From positions 34,331,210 to 34,395,209 of the forward strand of contig NC_030821.1 in assembly GCF_001704415.2 (NCBI RefSeq): a stretch of DNA of 64,000 nucleotides, in the 5' to 3' direction. Made by a program: the position numbers and the translations under genes. The notes under the pieces were generated by a model. That model saw only the letters and a list, made by a program, of their open reading frames with translations, made no database searches and was not told where the DNA came from. This document shows positions 21,660 to 33,276 of this stretch, piece by piece (positions within the stretch are counted from its first letter, which is position 1; each line of letters starts with the position of its first letter). The stretch comes from Capra hircus (lineage: Eukaryota > Chordata > Mammalia > Artiodactyla > Bovidae).

Positions 21660-22125
21660 CCCTGTTACAGCCCAGCTTTTAGCCGAGGACCAGGACTGAT
21701 GTCAACCTTCCAATTACACATTCATTCACTCAACAAGTATTGCCAGAGGATACAGCTGTTTCTCCAGACACACCCTTTGCTCCCCACCCTTCAGCCATAT
21801 TAGCTTTCCTTCAGCTCCTTCTTTCACCCAACCCCCTCGACTTACGACACTTTACCCCACCTTCCCATGGTTGACTTTGCTTTGTCTTTGGTCTCAAAGT
21901 AGAAGTCACCTCCTTACAAGGGCCTTCCTGGCCCACCTGTCACATGGGTCCTCTGTTATTCCCTCTCACACCATATATCACTGATGTAAGGAGGAACAGA
22001 TGTGTGTGTTTCCCTGTCTGTTCCTTTTCTAGATCAAAAGCTCTACTCCATCCTCAGCACCGGTTCAGTGGCTGGCACACAGCAGGAACTCTATAAATAT
22101 TTCTAGAATAAGTGTTATTGCCTGA
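21660..22125 (+). repeat. L2 LINE remnant
   Basis: CCTTACAAGGGCCTTCCTGG, CTCTGTTATTCCCTCTCACA, AAAAGCTCTACTCCATCCTC and GTGGCTGGCACACAGCAGG follow the L2 3' end. Confidence 0.7.
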
Positions 22126-22169
22126 ACCCCACTTAATAAATGATTCAAGTGCAGACCCAATGGCATTGG

Positions 22170-22400
22170 ATTCTAGCTTATCTCACCACCTCAAGGATCT
22201 CATAGTTCAGTAGTGAAAGAGACACATAAACACTAAGTAGAATCATGTGACTCATGTTATCATAAAGCTCCATCCAAAGTGCTGTGAAAACATGGAAGAT
22301 GGCCTGATGAATCTGGCTAGGGAATAATGAACGCTTCTAGAGAGATGACACCTGGACAAGTCTTAAAGGAAGAGGTAGCCTGGGGGTGCAGAGGTGCAGT
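22170..22400 (+). repeat. L2-like remnant
   Basis: AGGATCTCATAGTTCAGTAG, GAGACACATAAACACTAAG and CACCTGGACAAGTCTTAAAG resemble the L2 body. Low identity. Confidence 0.4.
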
Positions 22401-23100
22401 GGGAGCCTGTCCTTTGCAACAGAGGTGGAAATGGCTTGCTGGTGTTCTCCCTCTCTTCCTTATCAGTAAGGGTTGCTTATTCTGGGCAGCTGCACAAAGA
22501 TTCTTCCCTCATTCATACAGTAAGAGTGAATGGCACTTAGCAAAACACTCATGGTCCCTGCTTTCTGAAGGCAAAGGGATACAGAAACATGGTTGGCCCA
22601 TAGGGTCCACGGACAAAGTATTGAGAAGGTTATCAGAGGTCATATCATGGAGGATCACACTGGGGAAAATCCAGGAGATCCTGCTGACAGCCTGTCAAGC
22701 CCTAGACATGTGAGTGATGCTGTTGCACATCACCCAGCCTCCAGGCTGCCTGCCTGTGGTCCACAGGGAAAAAGTGGGGGATTAATGAGGCTTCATGTAA
22801 AGGTTAGCCATTGTTCCAGAAGCAGAAACCTCAGTAAGGCTAAATGATTTATCCAGGGTCATCAGTTAGCAAGAGAGAAAAGGCTAGAGCATGGGCCTTC
22901 TACTTATGAGTCCAGAATTTATTGGGAAGAGGAAAATGAAAACTATACAGAATTCAGCTAATCCATGATGTAAACTATAGACCACGTATATCTTCCTATT
23001 AAAATGGTTAAATGTACACAAATATAAATATATAAGAAAAGAACAGGTGGCAGAGGGGAACTCCAGTATTTATTACCACCAGCTGTCCACCTACAGGTAG
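22401..23100. other. Intergenic, no gene seen
   Basis: A faint MIR-like patch near 22825-22890 (AGCAGAAACCTCAGTAAGGC, GGTCATCAGTTAGCAAG). The rest is unassigned. Confidence 0.4.
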
Positions 23101-23102
23101 TG

Positions 23103-23360
23103 TGTCTGTGTGTGCTAAATCACTTCAGTCTGTCCAACTCTTTGCGACTCTATGGACCGTGCCCCACCAGGTTCCTCTGTCCATGGGATCTTCCAGGCAA
23201 GAATACTGGAGTGGGTTGCCATGCCCTCCTCCAGGGGATCGTCCCAACCCAGGGATCAAACCCTAGTCTCTTACGTCCCCTGCCTTGGCAACCAGGTTCT
23301 TTATCAAGGTAAAGGGGTCTTTACTTTGGCAGTGGGTTTAGCACTACCTGGGAAGTCCCA
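23103..23360 (-). mobile_element. Bov-tA SINE with extra internal segment
   Basis: Minus orientation: Bov-A half CTTCAGTCTGTCCAACTC, then the head ending TACCTGGGAAGTCCC. Between the B-box region and the head end there are about 35-45 extra bases (near 23300-23345) not present in other copies here. Confidence 0.88.
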
Positions 23361-24539
23361 CCCACATGTAGGTACATTCTTAACAGAGGCAGAATCTGAG
23401 TGTCAATGTCCATTCTCTAACCTCTCACTGATGTCAGCACTTGACAGTTCTGGCTGTTCTCAAGGGATTTCACCTGTATTTCACTTGCTGGAGTCATCAC
23501 TATGCAGGTCTCCTTCCAGGACACATTGTCAACTTCACTTCTAATCTGCATCCCCTTAGGTCTCAAGATGATCTGCTCCATGGTTTCTGATCTATGCAAC
23601 TAGCTTGGGCAAGGCTATATTTACATCCATAGGCACCATCTTGATTTGGAAGCAGAAAGTGGAGGTAAGATAAGGAAAGAAAGACTAACAAACACCTTTT
23701 TGATCTGTCACATTCTACTGTAGTGACCCATTCTCTCTATACTGGTGTAAGGTCAGTGACTAAATTAGACAAAAATTTAGAATGAGGCAGCCTGCTCCTA
23801 ATATTTCCAGCAGCAGTAATGCTCTTGGCTTTCCTTTCTTCATGGGTTCGTTGCCAAGCATTTCTATCAGATGAGGTGAGGAGGCTTCCTCTTAGTCAAA
23901 TGCTTCCTTTTCTCCCCCAGCTGCCAATCTTTTTCTTTCTTCTCATAGTAAGTTCCAGGAAGCAGCCCTCTTGTGTGAAAACTCATAGTCATAAAAGGGC
24001 CATCCTTTATTTGATACAGCCAACAGTTTAGAAGCGCTTGGGCAGCGTGGACTAGATTATCCAATTATGGTCAGATTTAAGAAGCAGAGCAGAGATGTGA
24101 CTGTCGGTCTTCCTACAGGACAAATGGAGACTCAAGTGGTTGAATGAAAGGTGCCTGCCAAGCATTATCACATTGCCTGGCATGTTCTCAGCATGCCTGT
24201 CTGAACTCCATACGTTAGCACACCCAGCTCTCTTACAGCCCCGACTCTTGGTCTCCTCTTGGTCTACACTACCTCTTCAGGGGTGATCTCCTGCAGGCCT
24301 GAGGCTCTAAATGTCCCAGTGTCTTCACAGCTCCCAAATTTACCATCTAGTCCTGACCTCCCCTATTAGCTACAGTCATATATGCAGTTGCCTGACGCTT
24401 CAAGTTGTATCCCCTGCAGACAACCCCAAATTCAGCATTTCCCAACAAAAGCTCATGATTTCTGGCTCTGCTTCCACAAGCTGCCCCTCCTCTATCTCAG
24501 TAAAAGGGACCATCATGTATTTAAAAACTTAGGAGTCAT
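23361..24539. other. Intergenic, no gene seen
   Basis: Unassigned sequence. The plus frames at 24311-24678 lead into the L2 on the right and have no recognisable domain. Confidence 0.4.
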
Positions 24540-25300
24540 CCTCAGTTATTCCCTTTCTTTCATCACCCCTGCCGTTTCCATACACACATCCAATTTGTCA
24601 CCTGGATCCATAGGCACGTTCTCCAAAAGATGTCATGAGTTGGATAACTTATATTCACCTCTCCAGTTACCCTCCTAATCCAGACCACCATTCTCTTTTC
24701 CCTGGACAACTATAAACTTGCAGAATGGGTCTCTCTGCTCCCATTCTTGCCTTCCCATGATCCACTCTCCACAGAACATCCAGGGCAAAACTCTAAAATA
24801 AAACTCAGATCATCTCACTCCCCTGTGTGGCAAATGCCCACAGCCTCCCCCTGCACTTCAGATAAAATCCTTGGCTGCCCCTGGTGATGGAAGGCCCTAC
24901 ACTGACTGGCCACCTGTTTCTCTCTCTCAATCACCCTCCTGCTTTCTAACTACCTCCAGCCACGCTCCCAGCCCATCCTTAACTGGTGAACTTCTGCTTT
25001 TCCTTTAAGACTCAGACACTGCTTCTTCCAGAAAGACTCTCCTGAGACCTGTAGCCTGAGTTGGATGCTCTTCCTCTGATGTCTGGTGGCTTATTCTCTC
25101 TCTCTCTCTCTCTCTCACATACATATTCCGCTCACACTGCTCACATCACACTGGATTTTCTTCTCTGTTTAGGAATGATCAACCCACCACATCGTGAGCT
25201 ACCTGAGGATGAAAATCATGTTTTGTTCATCTCTGTGGCCCCGCAGAAGTGCTGTGCTATCATGTTTATTGAATGGAAATTCACTCCTCCTCCTGGCAAT
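24540..25300 (+). repeat. L2 LINE 3' portion
   Basis: A long, ordered L2 match: GGATCCATAGGCACGTTCTC, GAACATCCAGGGCAAAACTC, CAGATCATCTCACTCCCCTG, TTCAGATAAAATCCTTGGC, CTTCTTCCAGAAAGACTCTC, then ATGTTTTGTTCATCTCTGTG. A (TC)n microsatellite at 25095-25116 is inside it. Confidence 0.8.
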
Positions 25301-25937
25301 ATGAGGACCAGCATGCTGTAACAGAAAAGAGGGAGTTAGGAGGGTAGCCCCTGTTTTGCAAACTTTATTTCTGTCTGGACCAGTCCCCATCGTAGACCCT
25401 TTCCTCCTGTACAGGACACCCAGGCTGAGCCCATGGGATTTCTGGGTCTGGAGAACCCTGGGTAGTCACTGAGCAGAGGGCATGTGTGTGGCCCCTATGA
25501 GGCTTGAGTCTCTGTGAGTCCCACCAGGTGTTCTGAAGATCACATGTGAGGGTCAGACTCCATAGTACACATGTTTTTGTTCCCATCTGCCCTGACTCAA
25601 AGGAGCAAGCAGAGAAATATATGGAAATCCAACGATAAAGAATGAGCCACGTGCCTTTAGTTGGAATTTGCATAAGGTCTCACTTACTGCAACTTTCTAG
25701 AAAATGTCAGTGAGCTTAGCCAGCCAACCTGTGGGAAAAGGACAGGTGATGTGATTGCTTTGATCCCATGGTTTACCTTTAGGGCTACATCTATCAGGTT
25801 CAAAGACTGGACAGATCTCTGTCAAAGAGCACCTCGATTGCTTCAACTCAAAACCCACTTTGAAGTCATCAGAAATGGAAGACTCAGAGTCGTCTCAGTT
25901 CCCAAACAGAAATATACCTATCTGCCTGTTGTTATGG
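25301..25937. other. Intergenic, no gene seen
   Basis: Unassigned. Frames at 25365-25673 (minus) and 25751-25945 (plus) have no recognisable content. Confidence 0.4.
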
Positions 25938-26139
25938 TTGTTTAGTTGTTCAGTAGTGTCTGACTCTTTGTGACCCCATGGACTATAGCCCTCTAGGCTC
26001 CTCTGTCAACGGGATTTCCCAGGCAAGAATAAATAGAGTGGGTTGCCGTTTCCTTCTCCAGGGGATCTTCCCAACCCAAAGATGGAACCTGTGTCTCCTG
26101 CTTGGCAGGCAGATTCTTTCCCACTGAGTCACCTAGCTG
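25938..26139 (-). mobile_element. Bov-tA SINE, diverged
   Basis: Minus orientation: Bov-A half GTTGTTCAGTAGTGTCTGAC, then head ending CACTGAGTCACCTAGCTGG. More diverged than most copies here. Confidence 0.88.
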
Positions 26140-27139
26140 GATGCACACCAGTTTAAACGGTATTTAGGATAAAATGGGTTGAGGGAGGATGAGTGCCATG
26201 TGTGGTAGCCATGAGACCCTATCTTGTAGACCTCTAACTGCAGGAAGCATCATTCACTAAGGGACGCAGCTCTGAAATCCATTGCCGCTGACACCACAGC
26301 TGTGCTGAGGCCACAGTTCCCGTGAGCTGCTCAAGCGCTGAGCATATCAAGGTGAACCTACTTCTGGGAAACATGGGAAACTCCTGTTCTGGTTAACTGT
26401 GGTTCAGAGACCTCCTAGCAGCCTTGTCAAGGGCTCCTTAGGCTAGACAGTGGGCTCAGACATTTCCACCCAAACTTCCTCCCTCTATTCTTCACTTGGA
26501 ATCAGATGAAACAAACAAGAACATGCCTTATACTGCACCATATATGGAGCTAATTCAAGTCCCATATTATCTGATGTTGTTATGATTCAGACGTATTTTT
26601 ATAGTGCTTTCTCTTGGAGTCAAGATGTAAAGTCAGAACACGAGTGGGGCAGATCTGTGATACCAGAAATGGACAAGCTGTTCTCTGCACACCCCCTACC
26701 ATCCCCACCCCTCCCACCAAGACTGACATGCTCTTACGACTCAGATTCCCTGGTCCTCATGTTCTTCACCTTCAAGATAAAGAGAGTAATGTCAGGACGG
26801 GCTAGCACGAGGATTAACAGTAATATTTGAAGTGCATCTATTGCAGGTCTGGCCCATGGCTTTGTGCTCAATAAAGGCTTTTCTATTTCTATATTGTTAT
26901 TTCTGGTCTCCACTTCTAGGTAGAGGTTTCCAGAGAGGAAGAAGCGGTCTTCTTTGTATCTCCTCCTTTTTTGGTTTATTGAATTATAACATTGCAAAAA
27001 AAAAAGGGGGGGGGTTCTATTTAAAAAAAAACTAGTAGTGTCCCATTTAACATTTTTAAGGCTACACACACAAAGAAACTATTTTTAACAAAATGCAAAC
27101 AGGCTTGGAAGGGAACTGTTGGGATAGCTACTTGCTTGT
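26140..27139. other. Intergenic, no gene seen
   Basis: A short L2/MIR-like 3' end near 26845-26875 (GTGCTCAATAAAGG) and an A/G homopolymer junction at 26997-27014. The rest is unassigned. Confidence 0.4.
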
Positions 27140-27420
27140 TCATTTATTCAATGTTTATTTGAGAACCAAGCATTGCAGACACAAAAATGAAAATGACACA
27201 GCTCTCCTTTCATGATAATTAATCTAAGAGGAGGCACAGACAGAACAAATCATGAGATGCAATAATCACTACAAAGAAATGTAAATAGTGCTATGGAGCA
27301 CGGTGCGGGGGCAGTGATGCATGCCCAGGAGAGTCAGAGCTGCCCCAAAAAAGGTACAATTTGAACTGGTGTTTTGAGGGAGAAATAGGAGTTCACTAGA
27401 TGGAAGAGGAGGGATTAATG
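27140..27420 (+). repeat. L2-like remnant
   Basis: TTCATTTATTCAATGTTTAT, TGACACAGCTCTCCTTTCAT and TTTGAACTGGTGTTTTGAGG follow the L2 body order. Diverged. Confidence 0.5.
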
Positions 27421-27648
27421 ACTAATCCCAAGTATTCGACCTAGAAATCATAAATAATCGGGAGGGAAAGTTTAGTTACTACACTGAATCACCAGATACG
27501 CAGAACGGTATCTAGTTAAAATAGTGCGGAAATGGGGATTGTGGCTGTCGTTATTACCATCATCATCACCACTCTCTCTCTCTCTCACTTCACGGTTCGC
27601 AAGCCAATTTGGTGGCCCCCAAGGCAATCAGCCCCTCACTAGGAAACA

Positions 27649-27837
27649 ACTTCGCTGGTGGCTCAGCTTGGTAAAGAATCTGCCTGCAATGTGGGAGACC
27701 TGGGTTCGATCCCTGGATTGTGAAGATTCCTTGAAGAAGGGAATGGCTACCCACTCCAGTATTCTGACCTGAAGAATCCCAGGGACAGTCCATGGGGTTG
27801 CAAAGAATCGGACACGACTGAGTGACTTTCACTTTCC
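27649..27837 (+). mobile_element. Bov-tA SINE
   Basis: Head CTTCGCTGGTGGCTCAGC to the GACTGAGTGACTTTCACTT end. Perfect 8-bp duplications AGGAAACA at 27641-27648 and 27838-27845. Confidence 0.93.
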
Positions 27838-27845
27838 AGGAAACA

Positions 27846-28440
27846 GCACAAGAGCTGAGTTATTATTTGCATGGTCTGAGCGCTTACTGGCAGAATGAGA
27901 AGACAAGACTCTTGAAAAGGCCTTTCAAGACGATGCCATGAAAATATTCACAGTTAAAACATCTTCTCAGCGCAGGGGTCCATATAAAAGCCCCATCCTA
28001 CCAACCACCTGGTAGCAAGAAAAGAAGAGTCCCCTCGGCAGTGAGAGCTGGCCATGTGATCACTGGGTTCAGAAATGCGCTCCCACTTCCATAATCCCCA
28101 CAGTTCAGAACACTGCAAACCCCTGGAGGAGAACAGTGTGTAAACTACGATATACTCTTTGAGAAGAAAGGCAAACCAACCAGTTAACACACATCAATAA
28201 TTTCCCCTATCAAACCCAGCAACTTGTGAAAGTGGAGGAGGTTCTCTGGAACTAGGAGCCAAGACAGTGCCGTCTTACAGAATCTAGGGCTCTGCAATGT
28301 AGAAAAACCTTTCCCGGAAAGCCCCTGTGCAGTGGATACGTCACACTGGGGCCAGCAACGACTCTTACCGTAGTAGAGGGTTTATCAGCTGGAGACTACA
28401 ATCATTTAGGAAATCTAAAAGTCAGTTAACCCAACCAGCT
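27846..28440. other. Intergenic, no gene seen
   Basis: Unassigned sequence with no repeat or coding signal that I recognise. Confidence 0.4.
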
Positions 28441-28449
28441 TTTCTACAA

Positions 28450-28560
28450 TGATGAAATAGAATGGAATGGAGCAGAATGAAACATGATGGATGGAATGAA
28501 ATAGAATAGCACATAATGGGACAGAGTTGCATCAGGTTGAGTAGAGTTGAGTAGAACAAT
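28450..28560. repeat. Degenerate pentamer tandem repeat
   Basis: Words GAATG, GAATA and GAGTA recur on the plus strand in near-pentamer spacing (ATAGAATGGAATGGAGCAG, ATGGATGGAATGAAATAGAA, then TTGAGTAGAGTTGAGTAGAA). It is a decayed simple-satellite-like array. Confidence 0.65.
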
Positions 28561-28802
28561 AATAGACTCTATGAAAAGTTCAAAACATGTAAAGCTAATA
28601 TTGCTTTGTCAAATGTTGTGAACCCAAGGGTACCTGTGTGTGCACATGCGTGCATGCACACACACAATCTGAGTATTAAAATGTATTTTTAACTTGGGTT
28701 TCCAGGCAAAAGAAATTCTATACCCACTCTCTTAGCATGCCTTCTCAAACTGCAGAGACTGAAAAACTAAAAATGGTATCTCCCATAATCTCTTGTAGCT
28801 AA

Positions 28803-28996
28803 AGTCTTCCCTGGTGGCTCAGCTGGTAAAGAATCCACCTGCAGTGTGGGAGACCTGGGTTAGATCCCTGCGTTGGGAAGATCCCCTGGAGAAGGGAAAG
28901 GTTACCCACTCCAGTATTCTGGCCTGGAAAATTCCATGGACTACACAGTTCATGGGGTCGCATGGAGTCGGACATGACTGAGTGACTTTCACTCCA
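28803..28996 (+). mobile_element. Bov-tA SINE
   Basis: Head CTTCCCTGGTGGCTCAGC to the ACTGAGTGACTTTCACTCC end. 12-bp duplications CTTGTAGCTAAA (28791-28802) and CTTGCAGCTAAA (28997-29008), one mismatch. Confidence 0.93.
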
Positions 28997-29062
28997 CTTG
29001 CAGCTAAAATTTGAACATGATTTAGGTTGGCCAACCATATACACCTGCCTGACATTTGTTTA

Positions 29063-29375
29063 GTGTTGTTGTTCAGTCACCAAACTGTGTCCAATTCTTT
29101 GCAACCCCATAAATTGCAGAATGCCAGGCTGCTCTGTCCTTCACTGACTTCCAGAGTTTGCTCAGACTCATGTCCACTTAGTCAGATGCCATTTGGTCAT
29201 CTCATCTTCTGTCGTTCCCTTTTCCTCTTGCCCTCAATCTTTCCCAGCATCAGGGTTTTATTCCAATGAGTCAGCTCTTTGCATCAGGTAGCCAAATTAT
29301 TGGAGCTTCAGTTTCAGCATCAGTCCTTCTTGAATATTTAGGGTGGATTTCCTTTAGTAATGAAGGTCAAAGTCT
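29063..29375 (-). mobile_element. BovB LINE 3' fragment
   Basis: Plus reads GTGTCCAATTCTTTGCAACC, GCCATTTGGTCATCTCATCT, CTTTCCCAGCATCAGGG and CAATGAGTCAGCTCTTTGCA, the reverse of the BovB 3' part. More diverged than 29941-30391; similarity fades near 29375. Confidence 0.85.
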
Positions 29376-29940
29376 CACTTCAGGTCCTTCTGATGTTGCC
29401 GCTGATCAGCTTCATGGGGGCACTGCGTTGCCTGCAGTAGCAATGCCAGAAGGCCCAGTGTCCAGCTGCTGACCTCACAGAGGTAAGAAAGAGAGTTCTG
29501 GGGTTCTTGTTTTGCAGAGGTGGATCTGGAAGTTATAGCATCATTCTGAAGGCAGTGGTTGCCTCGATTATAACCCAGACAGTGGGTCCCTGGACCCATC
29601 ATTGCTGTGTCTGACTCCTCATCCTCTAGCTTCATGACTGTGGCTGAGGTGGCAGCCTCCCCAACAGGATCATTCTGGAGTCACTCCTGAAGTCTCAGGC
29701 CACTCTTTCAGACATTCACAGATTTTATGAGCACCTAATTCCCTTTCTGATTAAAGGGAATAGCTAGGTTGGCTCACATTAGCTGCCACTAAATCCTATC
29801 TGATCATGGAAAACATTCATAGGCATTAATTAATTCACCCAAAGTCTCATCTCTGAGTTGAATTCATGGCAAGGCTGGTACTAGAACTAAGTTCTTTCAA
29901 CACTAAGTTCTCTGTCCTCAGTATTCACTCAACTTTCTAG
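29376..29940. other. Intergenic, origin unclear
   Basis: Moderately GC-rich, includes CCAGACAGTGGGTCCCTGG. It could be an old LTR (the stretch CTGATTAAAGGGAATAGCTA is repeat-like), but I cannot place it in a family. The minus frame at 29375-29635 has no recognisable domain. Confidence 0.35.
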
Positions 29941-30391
29941 TCAAGGCTATGGTTTTCCCTGTGGTCATGTATGGATGTGAGAGTTGGACTGTGAAGAAAG
30001 TTGAGCCCCAAAGAATTGATGCTTTTGAACTGTGGTGTTGGAGAAGACTCTTGAGAGTCCCTTGGACTGCAAGGAGATCCAGCAAGTCCATTCTGAAGAT
30101 CAGCCCTGGGATTTCTTTGGAAGGAATGATGCTAAAGCTGAAACTCCAGTACTTTGGCCACATCATGCGAAGAGTTGACTCATTGGAAAAGACTTTGATG
30201 CTGGGAGGGATTGGGGGCAGGAGGAGAAGGGGACGACAGAGGATGAGATGGCTGGATGGCATCACTGACTCGATGGACGCGAGTCTGAATGAACTCCGGG
30301 AGTTGGTGATGGACAGGGAGGCCTGGCGTGCTGCGATTCATGGGGTCGCGAGGAGTCAGACATGACTGAGCGACGGAACTGAACTGAACTG
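29941..30391 (+). mobile_element. BovB LINE 3' fragment with long open remnant frame
   Basis: About 450 bp of a young BovB 3' end. The plus frame at 29949-30365 is open for 138 codons and reads MVFPVVMYGCESWTVKK, LWCWRRLLRVPWTARRS, LQYFGHIMRRVDSLEKTLML and RWLDGITDSMDAS, the C-terminal part of the RTE reverse transcriptase protein. It ends ACTGAACTGAACTGAC. No endonuclease or RT catalytic core is present, so it is a dead fragment. Confidence 0.94.
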
Positions 30392-30616
30392 ACACATTGT
30401 AGGAATGGAAAGAAGTGAAATTAGCCTAAGGGAAGGGCTTAGGTTTGGGGTGAGGTTTGGTATCCAAATCTTACTCCCAAAGTCCTCCTCCCCTCTGGAG
30501 TTGTTGGCTGAGAAAGCATTCACACAGCAACAAATAAAAAACACTATTGTTTTAAAAACATTAAAAAAGAACAAGCCTCTGAGATTCCCATTATGTGGCT
30601 TCTTAGGTAAATTGAG

Positions 30617-31114
30617 GCTTTCCTGGTGGCTCAGACAGTATACAATTTGCCTGCAATGAGCGAGACCTGGGCTCGATCCCTGAGTTGGGAAGATCTCCTG
30701 GATAAGGGAATGGCAACCCACTCCAATATTATTGCTTGGAGAACTCCATGGACAGAGGAGCCTGGCGGGCTACAGTCCCTGGGCTTGCAAAGAGTCAGAC
30801 ACAATTGAAGGACTGCTGCTGCTGCTGCTGCTGCTGCCAAGTTGCTTCAGTTGTGTCCGACTCAGTGTGATCCCATAGACGGCAGCCCACCAGGCTCCCC
30901 TGTCCCTGGGATCCTCCAGGCAAGAATAGTGGAGTGGGTTACCATTTCCTTCTCCAATGCATGAAAGTGAAAAGTGAAAATGAAGTTGCTCAGTCGTGTC
31001 CAACTCCTAGTGACCCCGTGGACTGCAGCCTACCAGGCTCCTCCGTCCGTGGGATTTTCCAGGCAAGAATACTGGAGTGGGGTGCCATTGCCTTCTCCGA
31101 CTGAAAGACTAAGA
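30617..31114 (+). mobile_element. Bov-tA SINE split by a BovA2
   Basis: Head GCTTTCCTGGTGGCTCAGAC at 30617, broken at 30815 and resuming at 31102 with TGAAAGACTAAGA. Outer target duplications CTTAGGTAAATTGAG (30602-30616) and CTTAGGTAAACTAGAG (31115-31130) belong to this older element. Confidence 0.9.
30815..31101 (-). mobile_element. BovA2 SINE inside a Bov-tA, with (CTG)8
   Basis: Minus orientation: it opens with a (CTG)8 run at 30813-30837, then AAGTTGCTTCAGTTGTGTCC, linker AATGCATGAAAGTGAAAAG, second monomer, and the CCATTGCCTTCTCC end. Inner duplications TGAAGGACT (30806-30814) and TGAAAGACT (31102-31110). Confidence 0.92.
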
Positions 31115-31130
31115 CTTAGGTAAACTAGAG

Positions 31131-33276
31131 AGGCGCATGAAGTTTAGGCTTCTTCCCATTCCAACAGAGATGGTAAGATCTGTGACTAGACTCCAAGTGT
31201 CTGACCTGAGCACCCAAATGGATGAGGATGAACCTATAACAGGGGTGCTTGGGTGTGGTTACCACCTGGGAACAGGACCCACAGGAGAGTTTACCACACA
31301 CATGGGAATCAGGCAGAGAGAGAATGAACCATGAGCACCATCGATTCCTCAGGCTCTGACTATCCAGGTGCAGCTCTTTCTGCAGTGAGACAAAGGAAGC
31401 TAGAAAATGGGTGGAATGAAGAATGGAAGGGCAGACAGTTCTGCACCGCTATTGGGCAGAAGTGAGAAGATCCTGAGCTTCATCTCCTCTCCCTACAGAA
31501 AGGAGACCTGATGGGGAACTCCAGGTCCTGGGTACCCAGACAATCAGGGGAAACCTGAGGGTACCATGTTCTAGAAGAACTGGAGGAAAATGTTTGAGGA
31601 GAGAAAGATTAACAAAAAAATGCAGGGCATTGCAAAGATCACTTGCCCTGTATCACCATCACACTCAAGAATCTTTCAGAATTTAGAGCTCTCACATCCC
31701 GTGGCTGTAACACCACCTAAATGTGGAAACGAGCATCTTCTCTGAATTGGTGTTGAGGAATGCAAACCTCTTACACCTCTTGCTGGCCCAGTTTAGCTCC
31801 ATTCCCTTCTAAGTGACGTTTGCTAATGGGCTGGCATTCATCTTACTCTGGTGAGTTTATTTTATCACAGACGCACTGAGGAGGGAAAAAATTGCAACTT
31901 ACCACAATAAAGTAAATATCACAAGATAAATGATATTGTTGGAATGGAAACCACTTAGGGACTCAGAATGGTCAGATGCAAACAGTTTTTAGACTATTAG
32001 CTGTTAAAGGTTATGCCTTACGTCACCCAAAAGGGTTTTTCCCTAGATTTATAGCGTGATCTCCAGGAAGATTTATTGCCTTCTTAATTTTTTTCCCCCA
32101 TTTTAACTTTATGAACCGTCAGCCTGGAATTCCTTCTAAGTCATTTAGGAATGAGGAGTTGCTGGTTTTAAGAAATGCTGGTGGTACATGTTCTGCAAAG
32201 TTAATACTCTTATCATGAAACTGATTATGATACCCTTGAGTAAGAACTGAATCATCTTCCACTTGCTACTCTAGATTTACTTTCCAATGTTTTCCATCCC
32301 ACTGTCCTTCCCAGGAAACTGACCAGCAAAGATACAGAATAAGTGTCCCTGCCTTTGGTTTCCAGTAGGGTACAGACACAGGAAGGGCTGGCCAGAGATA
32401 GCAGGGAGGCAGGCGTTTATCCTCCCCCTCCCCTACCTCGCTGCTCTCTGCTCTCTGGCTGACTGCTCCCTTGCTGCAAAGTCACAGCTCCTGTCAGACA
32501 GCTGTCTCCTCATAGTTCTCTCTCTCCCTCTCTCTCCAGTTTCCAGTAATCACTCCCTCCCCATGATCAATTGCACCGTTTGTTCACAAATTGTTTGTTT
32601 TTACTCTCAAAAGTGTAACCTTCTGCTGATGCTTTTAGCCACTTGCTTTGGTCAATGGAAGGTGTACAGGTATGACATTCATCTCATCAGAGCAGAGGCA
32701 TTCTATGTGCTCCTGCATGGATTGGCTCTGCCCCTCTTATTCTGCCCTTGATCCTGAGAACAGTCTCAGTGAAAGACTACTCTCAGCCTGGGTTCTCAAA
32801 CAAGAAGACATATGGAGGTCACCCAAGCCTAGCTAAGCTCTGTTGAGCCCAACTGAACCCAGCTGAGGCCAGCAGAGTGGAATGAAGAAGCACCACCAGC
32901 CTACACTCTTCAGGGAACATGCTTAACACATGGAGGCTGGTTGTCATAAGCTACCTAAATACTGAGGTTGTCTGTTATCACAGCAAAAATCAACTCATAC
33001 TCCACTCTCATTGTTCCTTCAGGTTGAGGGGTTTGACCCAGTACCTACTGTTACTAGGTTCAGAGATTTGCCATACTCCTTGTGGTTGCCCTACACCCTG
33101 CCCAAGACTTTGTAGCTTATTTATTTAAAAATACCTCAATCTGCCTTATATGATTTACATGATGTTTCTTGCTGAGAAACTGGTACATGTCACGTTTAGA
33201 GCTGAGAATATTTTTTAAAAATCACAAAGAAGCCTGATATGGAGTAATATTTACCATACTCTAAGAATAAACAATT
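31131..33276. other. Intergenic, no gene seen
   Basis: Long stretch without young repeats. Short pyrimidine-rich runs at 32420-32545. The frames at 32563-32836 lack any recognisable domain. Old L2/MIR may be present but too diverged to call. Confidence 0.4.

Noticed and set aside
29376..29940. Processed pseudogene between the two BovB fragments
   Set aside because: I could not recognise any protein in it, and there is no A-tail or target duplication that would mark a retrocopy.
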